Below are positions 34,962-43,878 of a DNA stretch of 64,000 bases, piece by piece (the first letter of the stretch is position 1; each line of letters opens with the position of its first letter). The stretch is from assembly GCA_000687655.1 (NCBI GenBank), contig JHWR01000015.1, positions 21,340 through 85,339 on the forward strand. The letters run 5' to 3'. The stretch is from Lachnospiraceae bacterium YSB2008 (GTDB taxonomy: Bacteria; Bacillota; Clostridia; Lachnospirales; Lachnospiraceae). A program made the position numbers and the translations under genes. Below the pieces are notes generated by a model. The model ran no database searches and had not been told where the DNA came from. It saw only the letters and a list, made by a program, of their open reading frames with translations.

Positions 34962-34995
34962 CACCTACTATATCATAGGGTAAGTAGGTGTTCAA
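34962..34995 (-). promoter_or_regulatory. Rrf2 gene promoter and operator
   Basis: On the minus strand: -35 TTGAAC (34990-34995), 17-bp spacer, -10 TATAGT (34967-34972). An 8-bp perfect dyad CACCTACT-N13-AGTAGGTG (34962-34969 and 34983-34990) covers the spacer and -10, ideal for repression. Confidence 0.75.
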
Positions 34996-35075
34996 TACGA
35001 ATTGATTCCATTTTTTATCATCTTTTTATATCTGATCCGAGGTTATTATAAATCCTTTAAAAATAATATGAGATA

Positions 35076-35135
35076 TATACATATAGTGAATTATAGTGTA
35101 TAATGTGCAAGATATAGGCATAGAATGCCTTTTTG
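35076..35135 (+). promoter_or_regulatory. Promoter and early hairpin before the glycosidase gene
   Basis: -10 TATAAT (35099-35104) with -35 TATACA (35076-35081), spacing 17 bp. Just after the expected start point is a 6-bp hairpin AGGCAT-AGA-ATGCCT (35116-35130) followed by TTTTT, which looks like a small terminator. The remaining leader to 35207 shows no ORF. Confidence 0.55.
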
Positions 35136-35207
35136 TTGTGGTGCATAAATTGTGGAATGGCACATTTTTATTAATTTAAGAATAATAAATCAGTAGGGAG
35201 AATTCAC

Positions 35208-36353
35208 ATGGAAGACAATTACTCCAGACCAAGAAGAGGGAAAAAGAAGAAGCAGAGCAAGCTTAAGGTTGCTCTCAAAATGTTAGGCGGACTTCTGATA
35301 CTTGTTCTTATAACACTTATCATAGGTGTTGGAACTCTGTATCTCACGCTTTTCAAGATCAAGAACAGTTCAGAGGCAGCAAGGAACCTTCTGATCACAA
35401 CTCTCATGGAGAGCGGTCAGCTTAAGTTCGTTGCTCATATGGTATGTTCTGACGAGGAGATAGAAGAGATTGTATCAACTAACTCCATGGAGTCAATGGA
35501 TGTTGATCAGGATACAACACTTATCAATGTCAGTGACAAGGCAACTGAAAGTGATGCCAATCAGACTACTGCAAAGGATGATGAGAAGTTCGATGAAAAT
35601 GGAATCCGTATAGAGGAAATATCAGGACGTTCATTCTTCGCAAAGATGATGATCATCAAAGATCCTGCACAGGTATCTGTTGGAAGTACATATCCTTGGG
35701 GCAAGCTTGGTAAAGAGCTTGGTGAGCTCGTTGAGGATTCAGGAGCTATAGCCGGAGTTAACGGTGGACTTTATGTATCTACAGGTAATTCGGGTGGTTC
35801 ACCTATGGGTGTCGTAGTTCAGAATGGCGAGATTACCTACAATAATCCTTACGGACTTGCAGGTCTTTATGTAATAGGACTTAATAACGATAACATTCTT
35901 ATAGTTGATGATATATCAGGTAAATCTTCAGCAGATTTTGAAGCTTACGTTAAGGAAAAGGGAATCAGGGATGCGGTTGCTTTCCAGGACGAGGCATCTG
36001 ATTCCAATAACCATTTCGTTCCGCTTATCATAAATGGAAAGCCACGTCAGCTTGGCGGACAGGGAAGTGGTGCTAACCCAAGAACAGCAATAGGTCAAAG
36101 AAGTGATGGGGCTATACTCCTTCTCGTTACTGACGGACGTGGTACATCAGGCCACCTTGGAGCAACTGCTTCAGACCTTATAGCAATCATGCAGGAATAT
36201 GGAGCTGTAAATGCAGCGAACCTCGATGGAGGAAGCTCATCAAGTATGTATTACAATGGAAACTATGAAATGACATCCGTTACATTTTATTATCAGAATT
36301 CATCATGGAGACTTCCTGATGCTTTCGTCGTAAAGCAGAAAGGAGGTAACTAA
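35208..36353 (+). CDS. Phosphodiester glycosidase family protein (NAGPA-like)
   Basis: A 381-residue membrane-anchored extracytoplasmic enzyme: basic N-terminus, one transmembrane helix at about 23-50, a variable linker, then a NAGPA/phosphodiester glycosidase domain (about 140-378). Conserved segments are AGVNGGLYVS, GGQGSGANPRTAIGQ and NLDGGSSSSMYYNG. Members hydrolyse phosphodiester-linked sugars in cell-wall or exopolysaccharide metabolism. It is followed after 2 nt by another membrane-anchored protein. Confidence 0.88.
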   Translation: MEDNYSRPRRGKKKKQSKLKVALKMLGGLLILVLITLIIGVGTLYLTLFKIKNSSEAARNLLITTLMESGQLKFVAHMVCSDEEIEEIVSTNSMESMDVDQDTTLINVSDKATESDANQTTAKDDEKFDENGIRIEEISGRSFFAKMMIIKDPAQVSVGSTYPWGKLGKELGELVEDSGAIAGVNGGLYVSTGNSGGSPMGVVVQNGEITYNNPYGLAGLYVIGLNNDNILIVDDISGKSSADFEAYVKEKGIRDAVAFQDEASDSNNHFVPLIINGKPRQLGGQGSGANPRTAIGQRSDGAILLLVTDGRGTSGHLGATASDLIAIMQEYGAVNAANLDGGSSSSMYYNGNYEMTSVTFYYQNSSWRLPDAFVVKQKGGN

Positions 36354-36355
36354 TC

Positions 36356-37600
36356 ATGAGTGACAGAAGATATGATGACAGACCGAGAAGGCCAAGACCT
36401 GACTATGATGATTATGACAGACCAAGGCCAAGAAAGAAGAAACGTAAGGCTAAGATGAAGCCATCCTTCTACTTCCTCTGTGTATGTGTAGTTTATACGC
36501 TTATACTTCTTATCGGTGCCGGACTTTTCCTTGGATATGCAGACAGATGTCTGAACAGATTCGAGAAGTCACAGTCATCTTATGCGATAGAGGATTATTT
36601 CAAAGAGTTCAAGGAAAGCCTTGCTAATAAAGAGCTTCCAAAAGGATTTGTATCTGAAGAAAGCAGTAAGTTTGAAGATTCAGACCTTAAGCTCGAAGCT
36701 CTTATAGCTGCAACTGATGGTAAGACACTTTCTTACGAGAAGGATGCACAGAGCTACGATACTGAAGAACCTATATATGATATCCTTGCAGATGGCGAGG
36801 CTATAGCAAAGATTACACTCAGCGCATATAACTCAAAAACAGTTTTCGGTATCCTTACCATCATGGACTGGAAGATTAAGAGCGCTGAATTCCTGAATAT
36901 GCCTTCACTCGCAGATTATTCAATCTGGGCACCGGAAGGATGTTCTGTTACAGTTAACGGTATTCCTGTAAGCAGTGATTATCTTACAGGCGAAAAGAAA
37001 GATCTCGAGCTTTTTGCAAATGCAAAAGAGTATATAGATATTCCTTCAGTTCAGGAATACAAGATTCCTGCTCTCAGCAAAGAGCCTGAAGTTTCAATAA
37101 CAGATGAAAATGGAAAGAATGTTGATTTTACCCAGGATGGTACAACATACGAAGCAGCTTTCGGTTCTGAGAGTGAGATTCCGGATGACATGAAGGAAAC
37201 AGCACTCAATATAGCTGAAACATGGAGTCTCTTCAATACGGTTGACCTTTCAGGCCCAAGCTACGGTCTTGAAACAGTACGCCAGTATCTGATTCCTGAT
37301 TCATACTATGATGGACTTGCTAAGCAGTGGGCAACCAGCGTTGACATTACATTTACTTCACCACATACACTTGAAGATCCTAAGTTCAAGAACGTTGAAG
37401 TGTCACAGTACAGACGTATTACAGATGACTGCTTCTCAGTAAGAATAAGCTTTGATAAGCCTATGCATCTTACAAGAACAGGTGAAATAGTTATGGACCA
37501 TACAGACAGTGAATATCTCTTCGTAAGATATGAAGCTTCATGGCGTATGGTAGATATGATTGCCGCTACTAACAATGCAGATGATGGCGGCGAAGAATAA
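36356..37600 (+). CDS. Membrane-anchored extracytoplasmic protein, function unknown
   Basis: A 414-residue protein: an Arg/Asp/Tyr/Pro-rich cytoplasmic N-terminus (35 residues), one transmembrane helix (about 37-60), then a ~350-residue extracellular part without a domain I recognise. Gene order suggests a role with the glycosidase upstream and the glycosyltransferase downstream at the cell surface. Confidence 0.8.
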   Translation: MSDRRYDDRPRRPRPDYDDYDRPRPRKKKRKAKMKPSFYFLCVCVVYTLILLIGAGLFLGYADRCLNRFEKSQSSYAIEDYFKEFKESLANKELPKGFVSEESSKFEDSDLKLEALIAATDGKTLSYEKDAQSYDTEEPIYDILADGEAIAKITLSAYNSKTVFGILTIMDWKIKSAEFLNMPSLADYSIWAPEGCSVTVNGIPVSSDYLTGEKKDLELFANAKEYIDIPSVQEYKIPALSKEPEVSITDENGKNVDFTQDGTTYEAAFGSESEIPDDMKETALNIAETWSLFNTVDLSGPSYGLETVRQYLIPDSYYDGLAKQWATSVDITFTSPHTLEDPKFKNVEVSQYRRITDDCFSVRISFDKPMHLTRTGEIVMDHTDSEYLFVRYEASWRMVDMIAATNNADDGGEE

Positions 37601-37636
37601 ACTGCTCAAATATAACTTCTCAGAGGTAATCAGTAT

Positions 37637-38689
37637 ATGATTCCAATTATTATTCCGTCTTATGAGCCGGATGAAAGATTAATAGCAATCCTGAAGGATC
37701 TGGATGAAAATACGGATGCTCCTGTCATTCTTGTAAATGACGGGAGCAAGCCGGAGTTTGACAGCATCTTCGAGGAAGCTGACAGCATAATAAAAAAGCA
37801 CGGTGGAATATTCCTTAAGCATGATGTGAACAGAGGAAAAGGACGTGCACTTAAGACGGCTTTCCAGGGCGTTCTGGATCATTTTCCTGATGCTATAGGT
37901 GCTGTTACAGCAGACTCAGACGGACAGCATACAGTTGAATGTATCAAGTCGGTTTCAAGTAAGCTGGAAGAGTGTAAAGACAATCTTATCCTGGGAGTGA
38001 GAAGCTTCGATACAGAAGATGTTCCATGGAAGAGTAGGATGGGAAATAAGATAACCGAGAAGGTTTTTGCTTATGTAGCAGGAGTTCATGTCACAGATAC
38101 CCAGACAGGACTCAGAGGAATCCCGATCAAGTTCATGGAAGAACTTCTCGATGTAAAGGGAGAACGTTTTGAGTTTGAGACAAGGATGCTCCTTGAAGCA
38201 AAGGATTATCCGATCATAGAAGTTCCTATCAAGACAGTATATGATTCAAAAGAGAATCATCAGACACATTTCAATCCATTTCTTGATTCCATCAAGATAT
38301 ATAAGATATTGGGTGCAAGATTCCTGAAATACATATTCTCAGCACTTTCATCATGTCTGCTGGATCTTCTGCTTTTTGCAGTGCTGTGTCACTTCCTGAA
38401 AGGAAGTATAGCATCATATATTATTATATCGACAGTGATAGCCAGAGTAATCTCTGCTACTTACAATTATACTATCAACCGTAAGCTGGTATTTGAAAGC
38501 AGGAAAGGAGTCGGCAGCTCAGCCGGCAAATATGTACTTCTTGCAGTGATACAGATGGCAGCCAGTGCAGGACTCGTAACCCTCGCCTGCCACTTCATCA
38601 CCTTCATGCCGGAAGTCGTGATCAAAGCGATAATCGATACGATCCTCTTCTTTATCAGCTACCACATACAGCAAAAATACGTCTTTTAA
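37637..38689 (+). CDS. Glycosyltransferase family 2 fused to GtrA-like membrane domain
   Basis: A 350-residue protein. The first ~220 residues are a DPM-like GT2 domain (IPSYEPDERL, VNDGS, KGRALKTAF, TADSDGQH, TGLRGI). The last ~120 residues have four transmembrane helices typical of GtrA (SATYNYTINRKLVFES). Such fusions load sugars onto a lipid carrier and help move or use them at the membrane, for wall or exopolysaccharide decoration. It ends the three-gene envelope cluster. Confidence 0.88.
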   Translation: MIPIIIPSYEPDERLIAILKDLDENTDAPVILVNDGSKPEFDSIFEEADSIIKKHGGIFLKHDVNRGKGRALKTAFQGVLDHFPDAIGAVTADSDGQHTVECIKSVSSKLEECKDNLILGVRSFDTEDVPWKSRMGNKITEKVFAYVAGVHVTDTQTGLRGIPIKFMEELLDVKGERFEFETRMLLEAKDYPIIEVPIKTVYDSKENHQTHFNPFLDSIKIYKILGARFLKYIFSALSSCLLDLLLFAVLCHFLKGSIASYIIISTVIARVISATYNYTINRKLVFESRKGVGSSAGKYVLLAVIQMAASAGLVTLACHFITFMPEVVIKAIIDTILFFISYHIQQKYVF

Positions 38690-38779
38690 CATAAGCCCAC
38701 GGCTTATAGTTAAAATTGAGAATAATATATAGTGTTATGTTTTATATAAAGATTCATTAATACTAATATATTGATAAAC

Positions 38780-38830
38780 CGATTGAGGCACATATATATA
38801 TATGTGCCTCAATCGTATATATTATTTTGT
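38780..38830. terminator. Perfect 36-nt palindromic bidirectional terminator
   Basis: 18-bp arms beginning CGATTGAGGCACATATAT form a perfect palindrome at 38780-38815, flanked by AT-rich tracts on both sides. A second fragment of the stem (TCTCAATCGTAT) lies downstream. It separates the convergent envelope cluster and sensor kinase gene. Confidence 0.8.
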
Positions 38831-38850
38831 CTCAATCGTATTATATATTA

Positions 38851-40377
38851 CTATTCCTCAATTTTAACAGCCGAAGCTTTGGTCAGTGTGAAGAAGAAAT
38901 CCGATCCTTCTCCAGGCTTACTCGTCACATCGATATTCTCATTATGAGCCCTGATGATCTCCTTAATTATCGCAAGTCCCAGACCTGAGCTCTGCTTATT
39001 CTTACCTCTCGAAGCATCACCCTTATAGAATCTGGTCCATATCTTTCTTATGGTATTCTCATCCATTCCTATACCTTCATCCTTAACCGAAATCAGGATT
39101 TTATCACCCTGCTCAGTAATGGTGATGAAGATTCTTTTGCCCATAGGCGTGAATTTAAGAGCATTATCAATAAGATTATATATAACCTGCTGAATCTTTG
39201 TCTGATCGGCATATACTATAGTGTCCGTTGCAGAGTTATTAAGATAGATCGCTATGTTTTTCTCGATACATTTTATCTCAAATGTATTGAGCATTGGGTT
39301 GATGATCTCAGCTACGTCGAATTTAGAAAGCTTCAGGTACTGTCCGTACATATCGAAATTGTTCAGATCGAGAAGACCCTGAGTAAGCTTAGTAAGTCTC
39401 TGCGTTTCATTTAAGACTATTCCGAGATATCTGTCCTGCATTTCAGGAGGAATGGTACCGTCCTGAATGGCCTCAACATATCCCTTGATGGATGTAAGAG
39501 GCGAACGGAAATCGTGCGATATGTTTGAAATGAAGTCATGCCTGTACTGTTCGAGCTTTGATAACTCATCGGCCATGTACTCCATGGATTTGGCGAGCTG
39601 ACCGATCTCATCGTTGGAATCTATTCCCGTCTTTGCACCGAAGTTACCCTGAGAATATTCCTTGGCAACTGTGGAAAGTTTCTTAACCGGCTGAATAACC
39701 CTGTTGGAAAGCAGCCAGAGAAGTGTAAATGAAACGAGGATTATACAAAGGCATGGTATATAGATCATACCGTAGATATTCATCAGGAGACTGTTGACGG
39801 ATGTGACGGATGCGTGGCATATGAGAGTGCCGCCTCCGGTTCTGACTTCTTCTCCATTTTCATTCACCTGTGAGAATATAAGAGGCATATTGATGGTAAC
39901 GACATCGGAGGAATACAGTTCATAGAAGTTACCGGTCTCAACGAATTCCTCATGAAGCTTATAGTTCTTATCAACCTCATAAATGTTTCTTGGGATGTTA
40001 TCAAAATATATAGTGGATTTTTTTGTAGAATCACTCTTCGTTGCATTTTTATCCTCATCTTCATCAAGAGTGTCATTCTGTCTGTTAGATATAGCTACCA
40101 TTCGTCCAAAGGTATCGGTATACCAGAAGTCGGCATTCAGGACTTCTCCGTAATAGTGCAGAGAGTTGGAAAGCTGATCTTTTGAAATGTCGCCGTTCAG
40201 ATAAAATGCTATAGTCTGATTCGCAACGAGCTTAGTCTCACTGCGGAGGTTCTCAACCTTCTCCTGTGAGAGAGTTCGTCTTGTAGATATGGATGTTATG
40301 ACGATTATGATGATAAATGAAGTCAGGAGTACCAAAAGAAAGAAGAGGTATATCCTGTCGAGAATGGACCGCTGCAT
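38851..40377 (-). CDS. Membrane sensor histidine kinase with HAMP domain
   Basis: A 508-residue kinase: TM1 at about 9-31, an extracytoplasmic sensor of about 165 residues, TM2 at about 200-223, HAMP (224-277). HisKA follows, with the phospho-acceptor His288 in SNISHDFRSPLTS, then HATPase_c (NLIDNALKFTP, DEGIGM, SSGLGLAI). It is of the PhoR/ResE/WalK class. It works with the response regulator 28 nt upstream. Signal unknown. Confidence 0.92.
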   Translation of the reverse strand: MQRSILDRIYLFFLLVLLTSFIIIIVITSISTRRTLSQEKVENLRSETKLVANQTIAFYLNGDISKDQLSNSLHYYGEVLNADFWYTDTFGRMVAISNRQNDTLDEDEDKNATKSDSTKKSTIYFDNIPRNIYEVDKNYKLHEEFVETGNFYELYSSDVVTINMPLIFSQVNENGEEVRTGGGTLICHASVTSVNSLLMNIYGMIYIPCLCIILVSFTLLWLLSNRVIQPVKKLSTVAKEYSQGNFGAKTGIDSNDEIGQLAKSMEYMADELSKLEQYRHDFISNISHDFRSPLTSIKGYVEAIQDGTIPPEMQDRYLGIVLNETQRLTKLTQGLLDLNNFDMYGQYLKLSKFDVAEIINPMLNTFEIKCIEKNIAIYLNNSATDTIVYADQTKIQQVIYNLIDNALKFTPMGKRIFITITEQGDKILISVKDEGIGMDENTIRKIWTRFYKGDASRGKNKQSSGLGLAIIKEIIRAHNENIDVTSKPGEGSDFFFTLTKASAVKIEE

Positions 40378-40405
40378 AGCATATCCCTTTCCTGTGTATC
40401 GTAAG

Positions 40406-41137
40406 TTACTGGTTTAAGGTTTCAAATTTGTAGCCTATCCTCCAGATAGTGGTGATCTGCCAGTTGTGGTTTGTATTAAGCTTCTCACGGAGTCTCTTGA
40501 TATGAACGTCAACAGTTCTTGTATCACCCATGAAGTCATATCCCCAGAGCTGTGACAGAAGCTGTTCTCTGGTGAAAACCTGATTTGGTCTTGATGCCAG
40601 GAAGTAGAGCAGTTCAAGCTCCTTAGGCGGCATTTCAACCGGCTTGCCTTCGAATGTTACAGAATAGTTTGATATGTTGACTATGAGGCCATCGTATTCC
40701 ACAAAATCGCCGGTATGGTTGGAATCTATAGGAGGCTGCTCCTCATGTGCATCATCACCTGCAGAGACAGTCTCTGTTCTTCTGAGGACGGCTCTGACTC
40801 TGGCAACAAGCTCATTCGAATCAAACGGCTTGACTATGTAATCGTCTGCGCCTATCTTGAGACCGAGAACCTTATCAAAAACCTCACCCTTTGCGGAGAG
40901 TATTATGACAGGGGTATTTCTTACCTTACGGATTCTCTGGCATACCTCATAACCATCTATTCCGGGAAGCATCAGATCCAGAAGTATAAGGTCCGGATTG
41001 TAGGTGTCCACCATATTCAGAGCGGCCTCGCCGTCATATGCAACCTTTGTATCAAAGCATTCCTTGATAAGATAAAGTGATATGAGCTCTGCGATGTTTT
41101 CATCATCATCAACTATAAGTATTCTTTGCTTTTCCAT
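40406..41137 (-). CDS. OmpR/PhoB-family response regulator
   Basis: A 243-residue regulator: receiver domain with phospho-Asp54 (LILLDLMLPGIDG), linker of about 25 residues, and a C-terminal winged-helix DNA-binding domain (REQLLSQLWGYDFMGDTRTVDVHIKRLREKL begins the recognition region). It begins 14 nt after mutS2 on the same strand and is followed by its kinase, so mutS2 and the two-component genes are probably one operon. Confidence 0.94.
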   Translation of the reverse strand: MEKQRILIVDDDENIAELISLYLIKECFDTKVAYDGEAALNMVDTYNPDLILLDLMLPGIDGYEVCQRIRKVRNTPVIILSAKGEVFDKVLGLKIGADDYIVKPFDSNELVARVRAVLRRTETVSAGDDAHEEQPPIDSNHTGDFVEYDGLIVNISNYSVTFEGKPVEMPPKELELLYFLASRPNQVFTREQLLSQLWGYDFMGDTRTVDVHIKRLREKLNTNHNWQITTIWRIGYKFETLNQ

Positions 41138-41151
41138 CTTAACCTCTTTCT

Positions 41152-43539
41152 TTACAGTTTAACTATAGTAACGCCTGCATCACCTTCGCCGTATTCGGCA
41201 AGGCTGAATTTCTTTACATATTTCTTTTTTCTAAGATATTCATGAATTCCCTTACGAAGGGCTCCGGTTCCTTTGCCATGGACAACCCTGACAGTCTCAG
41301 CATGCGCCAGGATGGCATCGTCAAGGAATTTATCGAGCTCGGCTATGGCTTCATCAACTGTCTTTCCCAGAAGATTTATCTCAGGGTTAAATGTATAGCC
41401 CTTTCCGAAACTCGTGTCGCCGGCTGACATGTACGATTTCCTTTCATTTCCGGATGAAACAGTGCCTGGCTCCTCAAGTATGAGAAGGTCATCGATATGA
41501 ATCCTTGATGAAAGAATTCCGAGACCTACCAGTGCCATGCCTTTCTGGTCAGGAAGTTCAAGTATATGTCCTTCCATATTGAGGCTTATTACCCGTACAA
41601 GGTCACCAATATGGAAGTCGCCCGACTTATGGCCTGATTTTTCAGGCTTAGAGCCGCCTTTTTCAGCCTTCGAAAGCTTCTTGCCTTTCTCGCGGAGTTC
41701 GGAACGCTTCTTTTCCATCTTGGAGATATCGGCCTTTCCGGGACTCTGAAGCCATTTGTTGTAATCTCTTATGGCCTGGTCGGCTTCTTCTTTTGCTGAT
41801 TCGATGATCTCCTTCGCTTCCTCCCTTGCGGCATCAAGGATATCCTGCTTCTTCATATCAAGATGGGATTCCTTGTCTTTAAGGGACTGACGGAGACGTC
41901 TTACCTCTTCCTCATATGCCTCAATAGCCTGTTTGTCTTTCTCGGTTTCTTTTTTCAGCTCCTGAAGATCGGTAATGGCATTTTCCATTTCCAGGGCTGT
42001 ACTGTCGAGCCTTTCCTTTGCGCTTTCGATGATCCTGTCAGAAAGACCGAGACGCTTTGATATGGCAAAAGCATTGGATTTGCCGGGAACTCCCAGAACC
42101 AGTCTGTAGGTCGGAAGCATATTTTCAAGATCAAATTCAAATGAAGCGTTCATAACGCCCGGTTCCGATATCGCAAATGTCTTAAGCTCACTGTAGTGTG
42201 TAGTGGCCATGACTCTTGCACCCTTATCTTTAAGGTAGGAGAGTATGGACATCGCGAGCGCGGCACCTTCCACCGGATCGGTTCCACCGCCCGGCTCATC
42301 GAAAAGACACAGCGATGAGCTGTCAGCATGCTTTGTTATATAAACTATATTGCTCATATGTGACGAGAAGGTTGACAGATTCTGTTCTATCGACTGCTCG
42401 TCGCCTATATCTGCAAAAACATCATTAAAGCAGGATAATACGGTTCCATCCTGTGCAGGTACATGAAGTCCTGCCTGACCCATAAGTGTCAGAAGCCCCA
42501 GAGTCTTGAGTGAGACGGTCTTACCGCCTGTGTTCGGGCCGGTAACGATAAGGAGTGTATAGTCCTCGCCGAGCTTTATATCTACGGGAACAGCTGTATC
42601 TCTTGCAAGAAGAGGATGAATACCCTTCTTGATATCTATGATTCCATCATCACGAAGCACCGGCTCGGAAGCTTTCATCTTTGTTGCAAGACGGGCTTTC
42701 GCAAATATGAAGTCCAGCTCGGTCAGGAGCTTATAATCAAAATTAATGTCTTCTGTATATCCGGCAGTCATAAGAGACAGCTCGCCGAGTATTCGTTCTA
42801 TCTCTATGGATTCCTTGGTTTCAAGTTCCTTGATCTGATTATTAAATGAAACGATCTCGAGAGGCTCCACGAAGAGTGTTGCACCTGTCTTTGACTGGTC
42901 ATGAACCATGCCCGGAATCTTTGAACGGTACTCAGCCCTGACGGGGATACAGTATCTTCCGTTTCTCTGAGTTATGAGTACTTCCTGCAGCATTTCACGC
43001 ATCGATTCATTTTTGATTATCTTATCAAGCTTACTGTGAAGCCTGTCATCTGCCTGAGCCAGCTCACGTCTGATGCTGCGAAGGGTTCCGGAGGCGTTGT
43101 CGGCCATCTCACCCTCGGCAGGTATGCATCGCCTTATCTCGGAAGAAACATTCGTCAGTGGCGAGAGTGTGGAGAAACGTTCGGAGAGTATGTCGGTTTC
43201 GGCTATATCCGAAAGCTTATCACCATACTTTATAGCTTCGTCTGCTGCTTCGAGAAGTGAGGCAACGGTGAGCAGTTCTCCTGAAGAAAGGGGCGACTTT
43301 ATGGAAAGAGCCCTGACTATATCGGTAATATCCCTGACGCCGGAGAAAGATATGTTTCCAAACCTGCTGAGTCTTAGGAATGCAGCTCTTGTTTCCTGCT
43401 GGAGTGTACGTATTTCCTCGATGTCAGTACGTGGAGTTATCTTCTTACACCTTGATTTTGCTGCGGCGGTAGTAGCCTGATCTGACAGCATATCAAGTAT
43501 CTTATCAAATTCTAAAACACGAAGTGATCTTTTATTCAT
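41152..43539 (-). CDS. mutS2: MutS2 endonuclease/ribosome-rescue ATPase
   Basis: A 795-residue MutS2 protein: central coiled-coil clamp, ATPase (Walker A TGPNTGGKT; DEPGGGTDP), a long coiled-coil arm around residues 500-650 and a C-terminal Smr domain (VRVVHGKGTGALRKGIHEYLR). MutS2 acts on recombination intermediates and, in Bacillus, on collided ribosomes. The start at 43539 begins MNKRSLRVLEFDKIL, the usual family N-terminus; a longer frame runs into the inverted-repeat element. Confidence 0.93.
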   Translation of the reverse strand: MNKRSLRVLEFDKILDMLSDQATTAAAKSRCKKITPRTDIEEIRTLQQETRAAFLRLSRFGNISFSGVRDITDIVRALSIKSPLSSGELLTVASLLEAADEAIKYGDKLSDIAETDILSERFSTLSPLTNVSSEIRRCIPAEGEMADNASGTLRSIRRELAQADDRLHSKLDKIIKNESMREMLQEVLITQRNGRYCIPVRAEYRSKIPGMVHDQSKTGATLFVEPLEIVSFNNQIKELETKESIEIERILGELSLMTAGYTEDINFDYKLLTELDFIFAKARLATKMKASEPVLRDDGIIDIKKGIHPLLARDTAVPVDIKLGEDYTLLIVTGPNTGGKTVSLKTLGLLTLMGQAGLHVPAQDGTVLSCFNDVFADIGDEQSIEQNLSTFSSHMSNIVYITKHADSSSLCLFDEPGGGTDPVEGAALAMSILSYLKDKGARVMATTHYSELKTFAISEPGVMNASFEFDLENMLPTYRLVLGVPGKSNAFAISKRLGLSDRIIESAKERLDSTALEMENAITDLQELKKETEKDKQAIEAYEEEVRRLRQSLKDKESHLDMKKQDILDAAREEAKEIIESAKEEADQAIRDYNKWLQSPGKADISKMEKKRSELREKGKKLSKAEKGGSKPEKSGHKSGDFHIGDLVRVISLNMEGHILELPDQKGMALVGLGILSSRIHIDDLLILEEPGTVSSGNERKSYMSAGDTSFGKGYTFNPEINLLGKTVDEAIAELDKFLDDAILAHAETVRVVHGKGTGALRKGIHEYLRKKKYVKKFSLAEYGEGDAGVTIVKL

Positions 43540-43575
43540 AGTAATGTATCCTGATTTGGACCTAGCATTTATATA

Positions 43576-43734
43576 TGATACGCAGCACGCACATTTCATG
43601 TGCTGTGTGCTGCTAAACACTCGCGTCTTTCGTCATTTTGCGAACAAAATGACTGCGCCGCTCGTGTTTGGGCGGGTCACTAAGTCTCAAATCATTACGT
43701 AAACGTATGATTTGTACTTGTGACCCTAGTATCA
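43576..43734. repeat. Three tandem hairpins bounded by TGATAC/GTATCA
   Basis: Hairpin 1 (43582-43613): GCAGCAC-CACAT arms with a TTC loop. Hairpin 2 (43615-43669): outer AAACAC/GTGTTT and inner GTCATTTTG-CGAA-CAAAATGAC. Hairpin 3 (43674-43726): GGGTCAC/GTGACCC outer and AAATCAT/ATGATTT inner. The whole lies between short inverted ends TGATAC (43576-43581) and GTATCA (43729-43734). It resembles a small non-autonomous mobile element; no ORF. Confidence 0.65.
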
Positions 43735-43878
43735 CATTATAACATCTTCGAATGCAATAATCCACGTAATTATATGGTGTAAAAGGGTATTCTGATGTAG
43801 ACTTTCGGGATAAATAGGAGTATTATGTTGTGGTGAGTTTCCATGTTTAAATGGAAATCCAGAAGGAGTTTTTCAGAC

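Noticed and set aside
38690..38720. A fourth LysR-type dyad (CTTATAGTTAAAATTG)
   Set aside because: Only one arm resembles the sites; the other half does not match and no sulfur gene is adjacent.
41863..43480. Several plus-strand ORFs within mutS2
   Set aside because: Shadows of the confidently identified mutS2 reading frame; no ribosome sites or domains.
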